From contig CAJODY010000015.1 of NCBI GenBank assembly GCA_905233285.1, positions 1-64,000 on the forward strand: 64,000 nt of DNA, written 5' to 3'. The notes under the pieces are model-generated. The model was not told the DNA's origin. It saw nothing but the letters and a program-made list of their open reading frames with translations, and did no database searches. The translations under genes were made by a program, and so were the position numbers. Positions 8,298 through 16,458 of the stretch are shown here, in pieces. Origin of the DNA: an uncultured Bacteroidaceae bacterium (GTDB lineage Bacteria; Bacteroidota; Bacteroidia; Bacteroidales; Bacteroidaceae). Every line of letters begins with the position of its first letter. Position 1 is the stretch's first letter.

Positions 8298-9356
8298 ATG
8301 GATAGAGAGTCTGCAAGATCGGAGAAGTTTCAAATCAACTTCTTTTTAGACACCAATATCTTGTGTTATCTGATTGATAATACATTCCCGACGCTAACGG
8401 CCTTCATTACGGCACTGAAGGAGATGCCCGTTGTGCAATTGTATTCCTCTGAATACGTGCTTGCAGAACTGTTTGAAGTGCGGAAGAAAGAGGACTATTT
8501 CCATGAGGTCTGGGAACGTTCGAAGAAGGATGGGAAGTTTATAAACATCTCCTCTTTTATCAAGTACAACAAGCGCTATGAGATTCCCGATTATGAATAC
8601 GAGGGAGATTTGGCAGAGGCCGTGAAGAAGAAGGTGAATGAGGATGTTGAAAAAATCACAAATGAGTTCAGTATTGATTTCCTGAACAGCTTCAATGACA
8701 GGCTGCTTGGTCCCATGAAGGCAATCTGTCTATCGACCAAGATATCAAGGGAGGACAGTCTTGTGCTGGTATCGTCTGTTTATAAAAACAGTATAGAGGA
8801 GGTCTCTGAACACGTGATTCTGCTTACAGGTGACAAAGATTTCTATAAGTGGGCTACGAATTCAAGAGCTGAGATTTCGACAGCTTTCAATCCTGGTAAG
8901 ACACCAGATATTGAACATATAGACAGTCTTGGAAATGGGGTGGCTGGATATACGGGCGGTACACAAAGCTTGAAAACTGAAATCGAAAATGTGGAAGAAC
9001 TGGCTATCCAATATGTGATGAGCTGTCTGATAGATACCTATAAAGACCGGCTGTTGGGGAAAGTGACCGTCAGAGAATGTGCCGATGCCCCCAAACATCT
9101 AATTGCTTTCAAGGCGGAAACAGAGTTGAAGGATAAGGAGTTATACACTTTCATACTTACAAAGAACTTATCGTTTCTGTATAGCCCAAAACCGAAATCT
9201 AACCTTTATCATTGTGGGAAACAGATAGAAGTGCCTTTTTCGCCAGAGGGAGGGAATAGCATTGTGACATTCGTTTGCGAAGAAAACGATGAGGAGGTTT
9301 TCAAAGCTGTGAATGTGGAAGGGAATTTGGTATTCATCCATCCTGATTCCGTCTAA
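8298..9356 (+). CDS. PIN-like nuclease with C-terminal extension
   Basis: 352 residues. The first about 200 look like a PIN domain: LDTN at residues 17-20 (D18), an acidic VLAELFEV segment near 55, EDSLVL near 152, and LLTGDKDF with D179 and D181. These acidic residues would bind the metal ions for RNA or DNA cleavage. Residues about 215-352 form an extra alpha/beta domain that I do not recognise. The gene follows the ATPase by 2 nt and is closed by a terminator, so it is the last gene of the operon. As the only nuclease-like protein in the cassette it is the best candidate for the effector. Fold call moderate; target unknown. Confidence 0.7.
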   Translation: MDRESARSEKFQINFFLDTNILCYLIDNTFPTLTAFITALKEMPVVQLYSSEYVLAELFEVRKKEDYFHEVWERSKKDGKFINISSFIKYNKRYEIPDYEYEGDLAEAVKKKVNEDVEKITNEFSIDFLNSFNDRLLGPMKAICLSTKISREDSLVLVSSVYKNSIEEVSEHVILLTGDKDFYKWATNSRAEISTAFNPGKTPDIEHIDSLGNGVAGYTGGTQSLKTEIENVEELAIQYVMSCLIDTYKDRLLGKVTVRECADAPKHLIAFKAETELKDKELYTFILTKNLSFLYSPKPKSNLYHCGKQIEVPFSPEGGNSIVTFVCEENDEEVFKAVNVEGNLVFIHPDSV

Positions 9357-9360
9357 TAAG

Positions 9361-9387
9361 AGCCGCCTCGACAGGGGCGGTTTTATT
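9361..9387 (+). terminator. Rho-independent terminator of the defence operon
   Basis: A CCGCC/GGCGG stem (9363-9367 with 9376-9380) with an 8-base loop is followed by TTTTATTTT, immediately after the PIN-like gene. It marks the end of the six-gene operon. Confidence 0.7.
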
Positions 9388-9544
9388 TTGGAACCATGCC
9401 ATTGACTATAGTCCATAATAAACCTATTTATACGCCAAGCTACAAATAAAGATTGAGACTATCAAGAGTGGTTTACAAAAGTTAAAAATGTTAAATCTTT
9501 GCCATTTTCACCATCTACAGAATCTACGCAATCACTTTTCTACC

Positions 9545-9558
9545 GTTTTAGACAAAAT
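9545..9558 (+). repeat. 14-bp direct repeat, right copy
   Basis: Exact second copy of GTTTTAGACAAAAT (first copy 202-215). It lies 7 bp before the point where the open frame of the truncated BspA-like gene begins, so it coincides with the right edge of the foreign DNA. Confidence 0.4.
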
Positions 9559-9565
9559 CGACTGA

Positions 9566-10498
9566 CATACAACGAGTTGCAAATACGATGGTTGCACAGG
9601 CTTGACTTCAATAGTGATTCCAAATAGTGTTACAAACATAGGAGATGGCGCTTTCGCTGGTTGCAAGGGCTTGACTTCGATAGATATTCCAAATAGTGTT
9701 ACATGGATTGGTATTTCTGCTTTCTCTGGTTGCACGAACTTGACTTCGATAGAAATTCCTAATAGTGTTACAGGCATTGGTGGTAGTGCTTTCAATGGTT
9801 GCTCTGCATTAAGGGAGATTACAATTGGTTCTGGCATAGAGAATATAAGTAGCAAAGCATTTGCGGATTGTAAGAAACTTGAAGATGTTTATTGTTATGC
9901 TGTGAGATACCCAACGACAGAAAATGATATTTTTGAGAATTCGTATATAGAGTTTGTAACTTTGCATGTACCTGAAAAGTCTGTAAATCAATATAAAGCA
10001 AAGACCCCTTGGAGTGGGTTTATGGAAGTCGTACCAATAGGCAACGAAGGTGAAGAGTATTATCTTGCAATTCGGATTGGTGATGGAGGAGCGTTATTAC
10101 AACCTGTAGAATTAGGAAAGACATATCTTTATAAGGTGGAGCCAGACGAAGGATGGACTGTCAATACTTTGACTTTCAATGGAGAGGATATGACTGGTCA
10201 GTTGTTGGATGGTCAGTTCTCTACACCTGAAATCACGGGCGATGCTGAACTGAATGTGGTATTCAAGCAGGAAGCATCGAATATAAAGAGTATGAAGCAG
10301 ACTGAGACTTCAAAGGTAAAGGTGTATGCATACAACGGAACCATCAAGGTAACAGGAGCAGAGGATGATGCAGAAGTAGAGGTTTACAACACAGGTGGTA
10401 TCCGCATCGCAGACGGAGAAGGTAACTGTTCTATTTTGCTCGACTCCGGCATTTATATCGTGAAGGTAGGCAACGAGACTTTCAAGGTCAGCCTATAA
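9566..10498 (+). pseudogene. BspA-like leucine-rich-repeat surface protein, 5'-truncated
   Basis: The frame is open from 9566, just after an in-frame TGA, but has no ATG in the opening repeats and no signal peptide. It begins in the middle of a repeat (SCKYDGCTGLTSIVIPNSV) and continues with about four BspA/LRR_5 repeats of roughly 23 residues with the pattern GCxxLTSIxIPNSVTxIGxxAF. A non-repeat domain follows, then a C-terminal type IX-like sorting tail ending in GIYIVKVGNETFKVSL. Full family members are secreted adhesin-like proteins several hundred residues long. The 5' loss coincides with the right border of the defence island, so insertion or recombination probably removed the start. 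A TTG at 9602 could serve as a start but would give a protein without an export signal. Confidence 0.7.
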
Positions 10499-10561
10499 CT
10501 ACATCTTCCGTAAAAAGATGTAAAGCGTCACAAGTCACATTAAGGTGGTTTCGACTACCGG

Positions 10562-10610
10562 AATACAGAAACACTCGCATCGGGAACCGTCCTGATGCGA
10601 GTGCTGTATT
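10562..10610 (+). terminator. Strong hairpin after the BspA remnant
   Basis: The 10-bp arms CACTCGCATC (10572-10581) and GATGCGAGTG (10594-10603) are extended by AATACAG (10562-10568) pairing with CTGTATT (10604-10610). A TA-rich tract follows. It likely ends transcription of the BspA-like gene before nadE. Confidence 0.6.
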
Positions 10611-10697
10611 TATATATAATGTATGAAGCGGAATGGGAGTTTTTCCGAAAATGTGAAAAATGTTCTAAAAAAGGTATCGAAAATGGGATTGTTTTTG

Positions 10698-10705
10698 TAC
10701 TTTTG
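10698..10705 (+). promoter_or_regulatory. -7 box of nadE
   Basis: TACTTTTG, an exact TAnnTTTG match, 22 bp before the nadE ATG. A clear TTTG -33 element is lacking. Confidence 0.45.
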
Positions 10706-10727
10706 CACGAAATAAAGCCAATTAATA

Positions 10728-12695
10728 ATGAACTACGGATTTGTTAAAGTGGCATCGGCTATACCTAGTGTGCGAGTTGCCGACTGCAACTACAATGAAC
10801 AACACATCGAGAGTCTTGTGCTTCAGGCAGAAGGCAAGGGTGTTGAAATCATCTGTTTCCCGGAACTTAGTCTGTGCGGATATACTTGTGCCGACCTGTT
10901 TGGTCAGCAACTCATGCTTGACAGCTGTCAGGAAGCCCTGTTCCGTCTGCTCGACGTCACCCGCTCACTCAATATTATAAGTATTGTCGGCATGCCTGTG
11001 CAGTATAACGGTATGCTCTTTAATGCCGCTGTCGTTGTGCAGGGCGGAAAGATTCTCGGAATAGTACCGAAGACTTATCTTCCCAACTATCGTGAATTCT
11101 ACGAGAAGCGCTGGTTTACCTCGGCTCTCGCTATCGACACCGTGGAGACTCACCTCTGCGGACAGGCAGTCACGATGGGACGCAACCTCATATTCAACGC
11201 GTCGAGCTGTAATTTTGCCATCGAGCTGTGTGAGGACGTATGGGCACCAATACCTCCAAGCACGAACCTCGCTATGCAGGGAGCTGAAATCATATTCAAC
11301 CTAAGTGCGTCGAACGAAGTAATCGGTAAACACAGTTACCTCACTTCCCTACTCTCTCAGCAGTCGGCACGCTGCATCTGCGGTTATGTGTATTCTTCGT
11401 CAGGTTATGGAGAATCAACTCAGGACCTTGTTTTTGCTGGTAATGCCCTGATTTATGAAAACGGTACGCTGCTTGCAAGGAGTGACCGCTTCTCGCTTAG
11501 CGAACAGATGGTAATAAGTGAGATTGACGTAGAGCGTCTGAATACGGAGCGCCGCATCAATACTACCTTTGCAGATAATATCCGAAATAATGAGGGTTCG
11601 GTCAAGGAAATAGCGGCACAGACCGTCACTCCGAATTACGATTTCCAACTGACCCGATGGGTCAACCCGCATCCTTTCGTACCGTCGGGCGATGAACTGA
11701 AGAGCCGATGCGAGGAGATTTTTGCGATACAGGTTGAAGGACTGGCAAAACGTATCGAACACACTAATGCTCAATCGATAGTTGTCGGTATCAGTGGTGG
11801 ACTTGACTCTACGCTGGCACTCCTCGTCTGTGTGAAGACTATGGATAAGCTGCGACGTCCACGTGCCGAGATTATCGGAGTGACTATGCCTGGATTCGGT
11901 ACTACAGACCGTACTTACAACAATGCCATGACCCTCATGAAAACTCTTGGTATTACTATCAAAGAGATTAGCATCAAGGAAGCTTGCATACAGCATTTCA
12001 AGGATATCAATCACGACATGAAGAATCATGATGTGACATACGAGAATGCTCAGGCTCGCGAACGAACTCAGATACTGATGGACGTAGCAAACCAGTACGG
12101 AGGATTCGTAATAGGTACAGGCGACCTGTCGGAACTGGCTCTCGGATGGTGTACTTATAATGCCGACCACATGTCGAACTACGGAGTGAACTGCTCTATC
12201 CCGAAGACACTTGTGAAGTACCTCGTAGCGTGGGTGGCACATACAAACATCGACTCTGAAGCAAAGGCTACTCTGCTCGATATTGTTGATACTCCGATTT
12301 CGCCAGAACTCATTCCTGCCGACAAGGACGGAAACATAAAGCAGAAGACGGAAGACCTGGTGGGTCCGTACGAACTGCATGATTTCTTCCTGTATAACTT
12401 CATGCGTCTGGGATTCAGTCCGAAGAAGATATACTTCCTTGCAAAACAGGCATTTATCAATCAGGACAATCCAACCGTGGAAGGCGACTTCCCCGTAACC
12501 CAATACGACGAGACAACTATACGCCTGTGGCTCACCACATTCTGTCACCGTTTCTTCACCCAACAGTTCAAACGCAGTTGTCTGCCTGACGGTCCGAAGG
12601 TGGGTAGCGTCAGTCTGTCACCTCGTGGCGACTGGCGAATGCCGAGCGATGCAAGCTATTCTTTATGGTTAAAGGAATGTGAGAGCCTGAAGTAA
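10728..12695 (+). CDS. nadE: Glutamine-dependent NAD+ synthase
   Basis: 655 residues, normal for the two-domain enzyme. The N-terminal nitrilase-like glutaminase domain (about 1-290) shows the Glu-Lys-Cys triad at E46 (FPELSLCGYT), K115 (PKTYLPNY) and C168 (ELCEDVW). The C-terminal synthetase domain has the PP-loop SGGLDS at 356-361, a GTGDLSELALGW motif, and the family's RSCLPDGPKVG ending. It makes NAD+ from deamido-NAD+, ATP and ammonia taken from glutamine, in the cytoplasm. It has its own promoter and is followed 14 nt later by a DUF2400 gene, so the two may be cotranscribed. The SIR2 protein nearby would consume the same cofactor, but the genes lie on opposite sides of an island border and the proximity is probably coincidence. 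Confidence 0.95.
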   Translation: MNYGFVKVASAIPSVRVADCNYNEQHIESLVLQAEGKGVEIICFPELSLCGYTCADLFGQQLMLDSCQEALFRLLDVTRSLNIISIVGMPVQYNGMLFNAAVVVQGGKILGIVPKTYLPNYREFYEKRWFTSALAIDTVETHLCGQAVTMGRNLIFNASSCNFAIELCEDVWAPIPPSTNLAMQGAEIIFNLSASNEVIGKHSYLTSLLSQQSARCICGYVYSSSGYGESTQDLVFAGNALIYENGTLLARSDRFSLSEQMVISEIDVERLNTERRINTTFADNIRNNEGSVKEIAAQTVTPNYDFQLTRWVNPHPFVPSGDELKSRCEEIFAIQVEGLAKRIEHTNAQSIVVGISGGLDSTLALLVCVKTMDKLRRPRAEIIGVTMPGFGTTDRTYNNAMTLMKTLGITIKEISIKEACIQHFKDINHDMKNHDVTYENAQARERTQILMDVANQYGGFVIGTGDLSELALGWCTYNADHMSNYGVNCSIPKTLVKYLVAWVAHTNIDSEAKATLLDIVDTPISPELIPADKDGNIKQKTEDLVGPYELHDFFLYNFMRLGFSPKKIYFLAKQAFINQDNPTVEGDFPVTQYDETTIRLWLTTFCHRFFTQQFKRSCLPDGPKVGSVSLSPRGDWRMPSDASYSLWLKECESLK

Positions 12696-12709
12696 ACATA
12701 AAGACCGTA

Positions 12710-13462
12710 ATGCCCACATCCCCCACCATCACAAAGGAACTGCTCGACGAGGTCTATGCCCGGCAGTTTGACATCGAGACTTTCAAGAGTGTCGATCCTT
12801 GTGGTGTGGTATATCAGTTGATGGAACATACCGACGACCAGCTGGATATAGAACTCGGAGCACTCTTTGTAGCTATGATTAGTTGGGGAACACGTAAGGT
12901 ATTCTGTCCCACAGCCCTCCACATGCTATGTGACGAGATGGGTTGGCACCCGGCACAGTTCATACGGATGGGAGCATATGAACATGCATACCTGAACGCA
13001 AAGAACGGATGTGTATATCGTACTCTCAACGTCGATACATTCCGTACCGTATGTCGCAATCTCCAGTGTGCGATACAAGGTGTCAACACACTTGAAGAAC
13101 TCTTTGCCTCCAAACCTACGATTGAGGTTATAGAAATAATATCCAACTGGCTGGCTCCGGCACGTGTAGGAACCATAGGCAAAAGTGCATGCAAACGCAT
13201 TTGCATGTATATCCGCTGGATGACACGTAAGTCGGCTCCAGACATGAACATATGGAAACAGCGCGACCCAGCCGACCTCTATGCCGTTATGGATACCCAC
13301 GTGCTGCAACTGACAAGTTCGCTGCTGAAGAACAAACAACCGACATGGAATGCATGTAAAGAGCTAACTGACATTTTCAAATCGTGGGACCCTATCGACC
13401 CTCTACACTACGACGTCGCACTTATGACACTTGCTGATAATCAAAACAAAACTATACAATGA
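12710..13462 (+). CDS. TIGR02757/DUF2400 family protein
   Basis: 250 residues, the usual length for this family (about 250-260). The opening with a short helix, the DPCGVVYQLME stretch and the AMISWGTRK motif, plus PTWNACKELTDIFKSWDPIDPLHYD near the C-terminus, are characteristic. The fold is thought to be helical and related to helix-hairpin-helix DNA glycosylase-like proteins, but no function is established. It lies 14 nt after nadE, and its stop overlaps the next ATG by 4 nt. Confidence 0.8.
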   Translation: MPTSPTITKELLDEVYARQFDIETFKSVDPCGVVYQLMEHTDDQLDIELGALFVAMISWGTRKVFCPTALHMLCDEMGWHPAQFIRMGAYEHAYLNAKNGCVYRTLNVDTFRTVCRNLQCAIQGVNTLEELFASKPTIEVIEIISNWLAPARVGTIGKSACKRICMYIRWMTRKSAPDMNIWKQRDPADLYAVMDTHVLQLTSSLLKNKQPTWNACKELTDIFKSWDPIDPLHYDVALMTLADNQNKTIQ

Positions 13463-14040
13463 AAACAACTATCTACACCCTCATCTGCGCAGCTGCCTTA
13501 CTCTACAGCTGTCAACCCAAGCAACAACAACCCGTAATTGAAACTACTGTCGAAACCCCTGCTACGGAGACAGGCATCGGTCGTCTTCGGGAAATTCACA
13601 TGAAGAAAGATATAACTGTTGCAAAACAAAAGTACATCTACAAGTACGATTTTGTATGCGACGAATCCTTACCTATCGTACGCAATCCACAAGGTGACGA
13701 CTACTATGATAACAAAGTGACTCTCAGTATAAAACACGGTGGTAAAGAAATCTTTAATAGAACATTCACGAAGAATGATTTTGCACGACTTGTCCCCAAG
13801 CAGTTCATGCAAAACTCTGCTCTCGTCGGATTCACTTACAATTACACCAAGTCGGAAACTATCGACTCGCTCTTCTTCGTAGCAACAGTTGGTGACCCCG
13901 ATGAAACTGCCGATATGGTATTCCCTATCCAACTCCGCATCTCGAAAAATGGTGAGATGACAATGGAGAAAGCAATGGGACTTGACACCGAACCACTTAA
14001 TCCGATGACTGTTGACCCCGACATTGACGGAGGAGTATAA
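13459..14040 (+). CDS. Small secreted lipoprotein of unknown function
   Basis: 193 residues. The N-terminus MKTTIYTLICAAALLYSC is a lipoprotein signal with lipobox LLYSC, so the mature protein begins at C18 and is membrane-anchored. The rest is a beta-rich domain of about 140 residues (KYDFVCDESLPIV, then SIKHGGKEIFNRTFTKNDF) with an acidic, Pro-rich tail. I do not recognise the family, though similar DUF4738-like lipoproteins occur in Bacteroidales. Its ATG overlaps the stop of the DUF2400 gene. Confidence 0.7.
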   Translation: MKTTIYTLICAAALLYSCQPKQQQPVIETTVETPATETGIGRLREIHMKKDITVAKQKYIYKYDFVCDESLPIVRNPQGDDYYDNKVTLSIKHGGKEIFNRTFTKNDFARLVPKQFMQNSALVGFTYNYTKSETIDSLFFVATVGDPDETADMVFPIQLRISKNGEMTMEKAMGLDTEPLNPMTVDPDIDGGV

Positions 14041-14100
14041 ACACGACAGTTGGCTTCGCCTAAGGCACAAACTTTCGGAAGTAAAAATAAACAAGTTTCT

Positions 14101-14131
14101 TTTGTACTTCGCTCACTTAATCGTACCTTTG
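14101..14131 (+). promoter_or_regulatory. Complete Bacteroidetes promoter for glyA
   Basis: TTTG at 14101-14104, a 19-bp spacer, and TACCTTTG at 14124-14131: a textbook sigma-ABfr promoter, 40 bp before the glyA ATG. Confidence 0.7.
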
Positions 14132-14171
14132 TACCAAAATTTGAATATACATCATTAAACAACAAAAATAC

Positions 14172-15427
14172 ATGGAAAGTGACAACTTGATTTTTTCTCT
14201 CATTGAAAAAGAACACCAGCGCCAGCTGAAGGGAATTGAACTTATAGCCAGCGAAAACTTTGTAAGCGACCAAGTAATGGAGGCTATGGGTAGTTATTGT
14301 ACAAACAAATATGCAGAAGGTTATCCTGGCCACAGATATTATGGTGGATGTCAAGTTGTTGACGAAATCGAGAGCTCTTCGGTGCTGAATATGCAAACGT
14401 ACAGCCCCACTCTGGTGCACAGGCTAACGCAGCAGTACTGCTTGCCGTACTGAAACCAGGCGACTGCTTCATGGGTTTGAACCTCGATCACGGAGGTCAC
14501 CTCTCTCATGGTTCGCTTGTAAATACGAGTGGTATCCTGTATCGTCCTGTAGGTTACAACCTCAATCGCGAAACAGGTCGTGTTGATTACGACGAGATGG
14601 AAGCCCTGGCAAAAGAGCACAAGCCGAAACTCATCATTGGTGGTGGTAGTGCCTACAGCCGTGAATGGGATTATGCCCGTATGCGTAAGATTGCCGACGA
14701 GGTCGGAGCACTCCTGATGATTGATATGGCTCACCCAGCCGGACTCATTGCAGCCGGACTGCTTGAGAACCCTGTAAAATATGCTCATATCGTTACTACT
14801 ACTACTCACAAGACACTTCGTGGTCCTCGTGGTGGACTTATCCTCATGGGTAAGGACTTCGATAATCCTTGGGGCTACACCACTCCGAAGGGCGTAGTGA
14901 AGAAGATGTCACAACTGCTCAACTCTGCCGTATTCCCAGGTCAGCAGGGCGGTCCACTCGAGCATGTCATCGCAGCAAAAGCTGTTGCATTCGGCGAAGC
15001 TCTCAAGCCTGAATTCAAGCAGTATGCTCAGCAGGTAAAGAAGAACGCAGCTGTACTTGCCGACGAACTCACAAAGCGTGGTTTCACTATCGTCAGTGGT
15101 GGTACCGACAACCACAGCATGCTCGTTGACCTCCGCAGCAAATACCCGGACCTTACAGGAAAGGTTGCAGAGAACGCTCTTGTAGCTGCTGACATCACAA
15201 TGAATAAGAATATGGTACCATTCGATACCCGCAGCGCTTTCCAGACTTCCGGATTCCGTCTCGGTACACCGGCCATCACTACTCGTGGTGCTAAGGAAGA
15301 CCTCATGGTTCGTATTGCTGCATGGATTGAAGAAGTACTCAACTCGCCGGAAGACGAAAAAGTAATAGCAAAAGTACGTGGTGAAGTAAACGAAACCATG
15401 AAGAGCTACCCACTCTTCGCTTGGTAA
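14172..15427 (+). pseudogene. glyA: Serine hydroxymethyltransferase, broken by an internal deletion and frameshift
   Basis: Two frames together cover the enzyme. The first (from 14172) carries the N-terminus through the substrate-binding stretch SENFVSD and YPGHRYYGG up to VVDEIE at 14370-14372. The second resumes at [18 protein letters not shown] from 14375 and runs intact to 15427, including the PLP-lysine motif [14 protein letters not shown]. Family members have about nine more residues between these points (of the type QIAIDRAKE), but only two bases (14373-14374) remain, so about 25 nt appear to be missing and the frame is lost. The enzyme makes glycine and methylene-tetrahydrofolate from serine and is close to essential, so either a second copy exists or the deletion is an assembly error. 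It has a full promoter upstream. Confidence 0.85.
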
Positions 15428-15460
15428 GAATTTTGCACTACTCCTTACATACCGTAAGCG

Positions 15461-16453
15461 ATGAAACAACCACTGTTGGGCAAAACACTGGGTGAACTCA
15501 CCGACATCGTCACATCGCTCTCGATGCCTCGGTTCACAGCAAAGCAAATAGCCGAATGGGTATATCAGAAGCAAATAGATAATATCGACGAAATGACCAA
15601 CCGCGAGAAGTTGGGTTCGTCGTATTATATAGGCAAGACTGCTCCGACCCGTCGCAGCGAAAGCATAGACGGCACAGTCAAGTACCTCTTCCCCACTCTC
15701 AGCGGCCATACCATTGAGACCGTATATATCCCCGATGGCGATCGTGCCACGCTTTGTGTAAGCAGTCAGATTGGTTGCAAGATGAATTGCCTGTTTTGTC
15801 AAACCGGAAAACAAGGATGGCAAGGCAACCTCACCCCAACCGACATCCTCAATCAGGTGGTTTCGTGCGACTACCCCGAACGTCTCACTAACATCGTCTT
15901 TATGGGACAAGGTGAGCCACTCGACAATTACGATAACCTCACCACCTCGCTCTCTATCCTTACGGCCGACTACGGATGGCAATGGAGTCCGCGCCGAATC
16001 ACAGTCTCGACCATCGGACTGCGCACACACCTCCGTCAGTTTCTTGACGAAAGCCAGTGTCACCTTGCCGTCAGTCTTCATTCGCCGATACATGAAGTTC
16101 GTGAACAACTGATGCCTGCCGAACGGCAGTTTCCCATTGCCGACATCGTCAGTCTGCTGCGCCAGTACGACTGGACACACCAGCGACGCATCACATTCGA
16201 ATACACCATGTTTGGCGGACTGAACGACACACAACTCTACGCAAAGCAACTCGTCCATCTTCTCAGTGGACTCCATTGTCGGGTAAACCTCATCCGATGG
16301 CACCGCATACCAGGAGTGGAACTGAACGAAGTTGACGAAACCCGCATGACTGCTTTTCGCGATTACCTCAACAACCACGGAATACCGACCACTATACGTG
16401 CATCGCGTGGACAGGACATATTTGCAGCCTGCGGCATGCTGATATCAAACTGA
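15461..16453 (+). CDS. rlmN: 23S rRNA A2503 / tRNA A37 C2-methyltransferase
   Basis: 330 residues, slightly short for the family (about 345). The radical SAM motif CKMNCLFC gives cluster ligands C106, C110 and C113; GQGEPLDNY and the C-terminal SRGQDIFAACGML with the mechanistic cysteine are present. It adds a methyl group to C2 of adenosine 2503 in 23S rRNA and A37 in some tRNAs. Near residues 46-47 (15597-15604) it reads EMTN-REKL, whereas homologues have about five extra residues there (EMTN-LSxxN-REKL). That is an in-frame gap that may be a small deletion between AAC repeats. It lies 33 nt after glyA and 5 nt before the next gene. Confidence 0.92.
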   Translation: MKQPLLGKTLGELTDIVTSLSMPRFTAKQIAEWVYQKQIDNIDEMTNREKLGSSYYIGKTAPTRRSESIDGTVKYLFPTLSGHTIETVYIPDGDRATLCVSSQIGCKMNCLFCQTGKQGWQGNLTPTDILNQVVSCDYPERLTNIVFMGQGEPLDNYDNLTTSLSILTADYGWQWSPRRITVSTIGLRTHLRQFLDESQCHLAVSLHSPIHEVREQLMPAERQFPIADIVSLLRQYDWTHQRRITFEYTMFGGLNDTQLYAKQLVHLLSGLHCRVNLIRWHRIPGVELNEVDETRMTAFRDYLNNHGIPTTIRASRGQDIFAACGMLISN

Positions 16454-16458
16454 CACAC

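Noticed and set aside
202-9558. Integrase-driven genomic island with tRNA att sites
   Set aside because: No integrase, recombinase or tRNA fragment lies near either copy of the 14-bp repeat, so the mechanism stays open.
11415-12563. 382-codon antisense ORF opposite nadE
   Set aside because: Shadow of nadE; composition and lack of motifs argue against it.
10728-12695. nadE as part of the NAD+-based defence island
   Set aside because: It lies beyond the right border, after the truncated BspA gene, with normal housekeeping composition and its own promoter.
14909-16378. Long antisense ORF (489 codons) opposite glyA and rlmN
   Set aside because: Both underlying plus-strand genes are recognised with conserved motifs; the antisense frame has no family features and is Cys/His/Val-rich as expected for a shadow.
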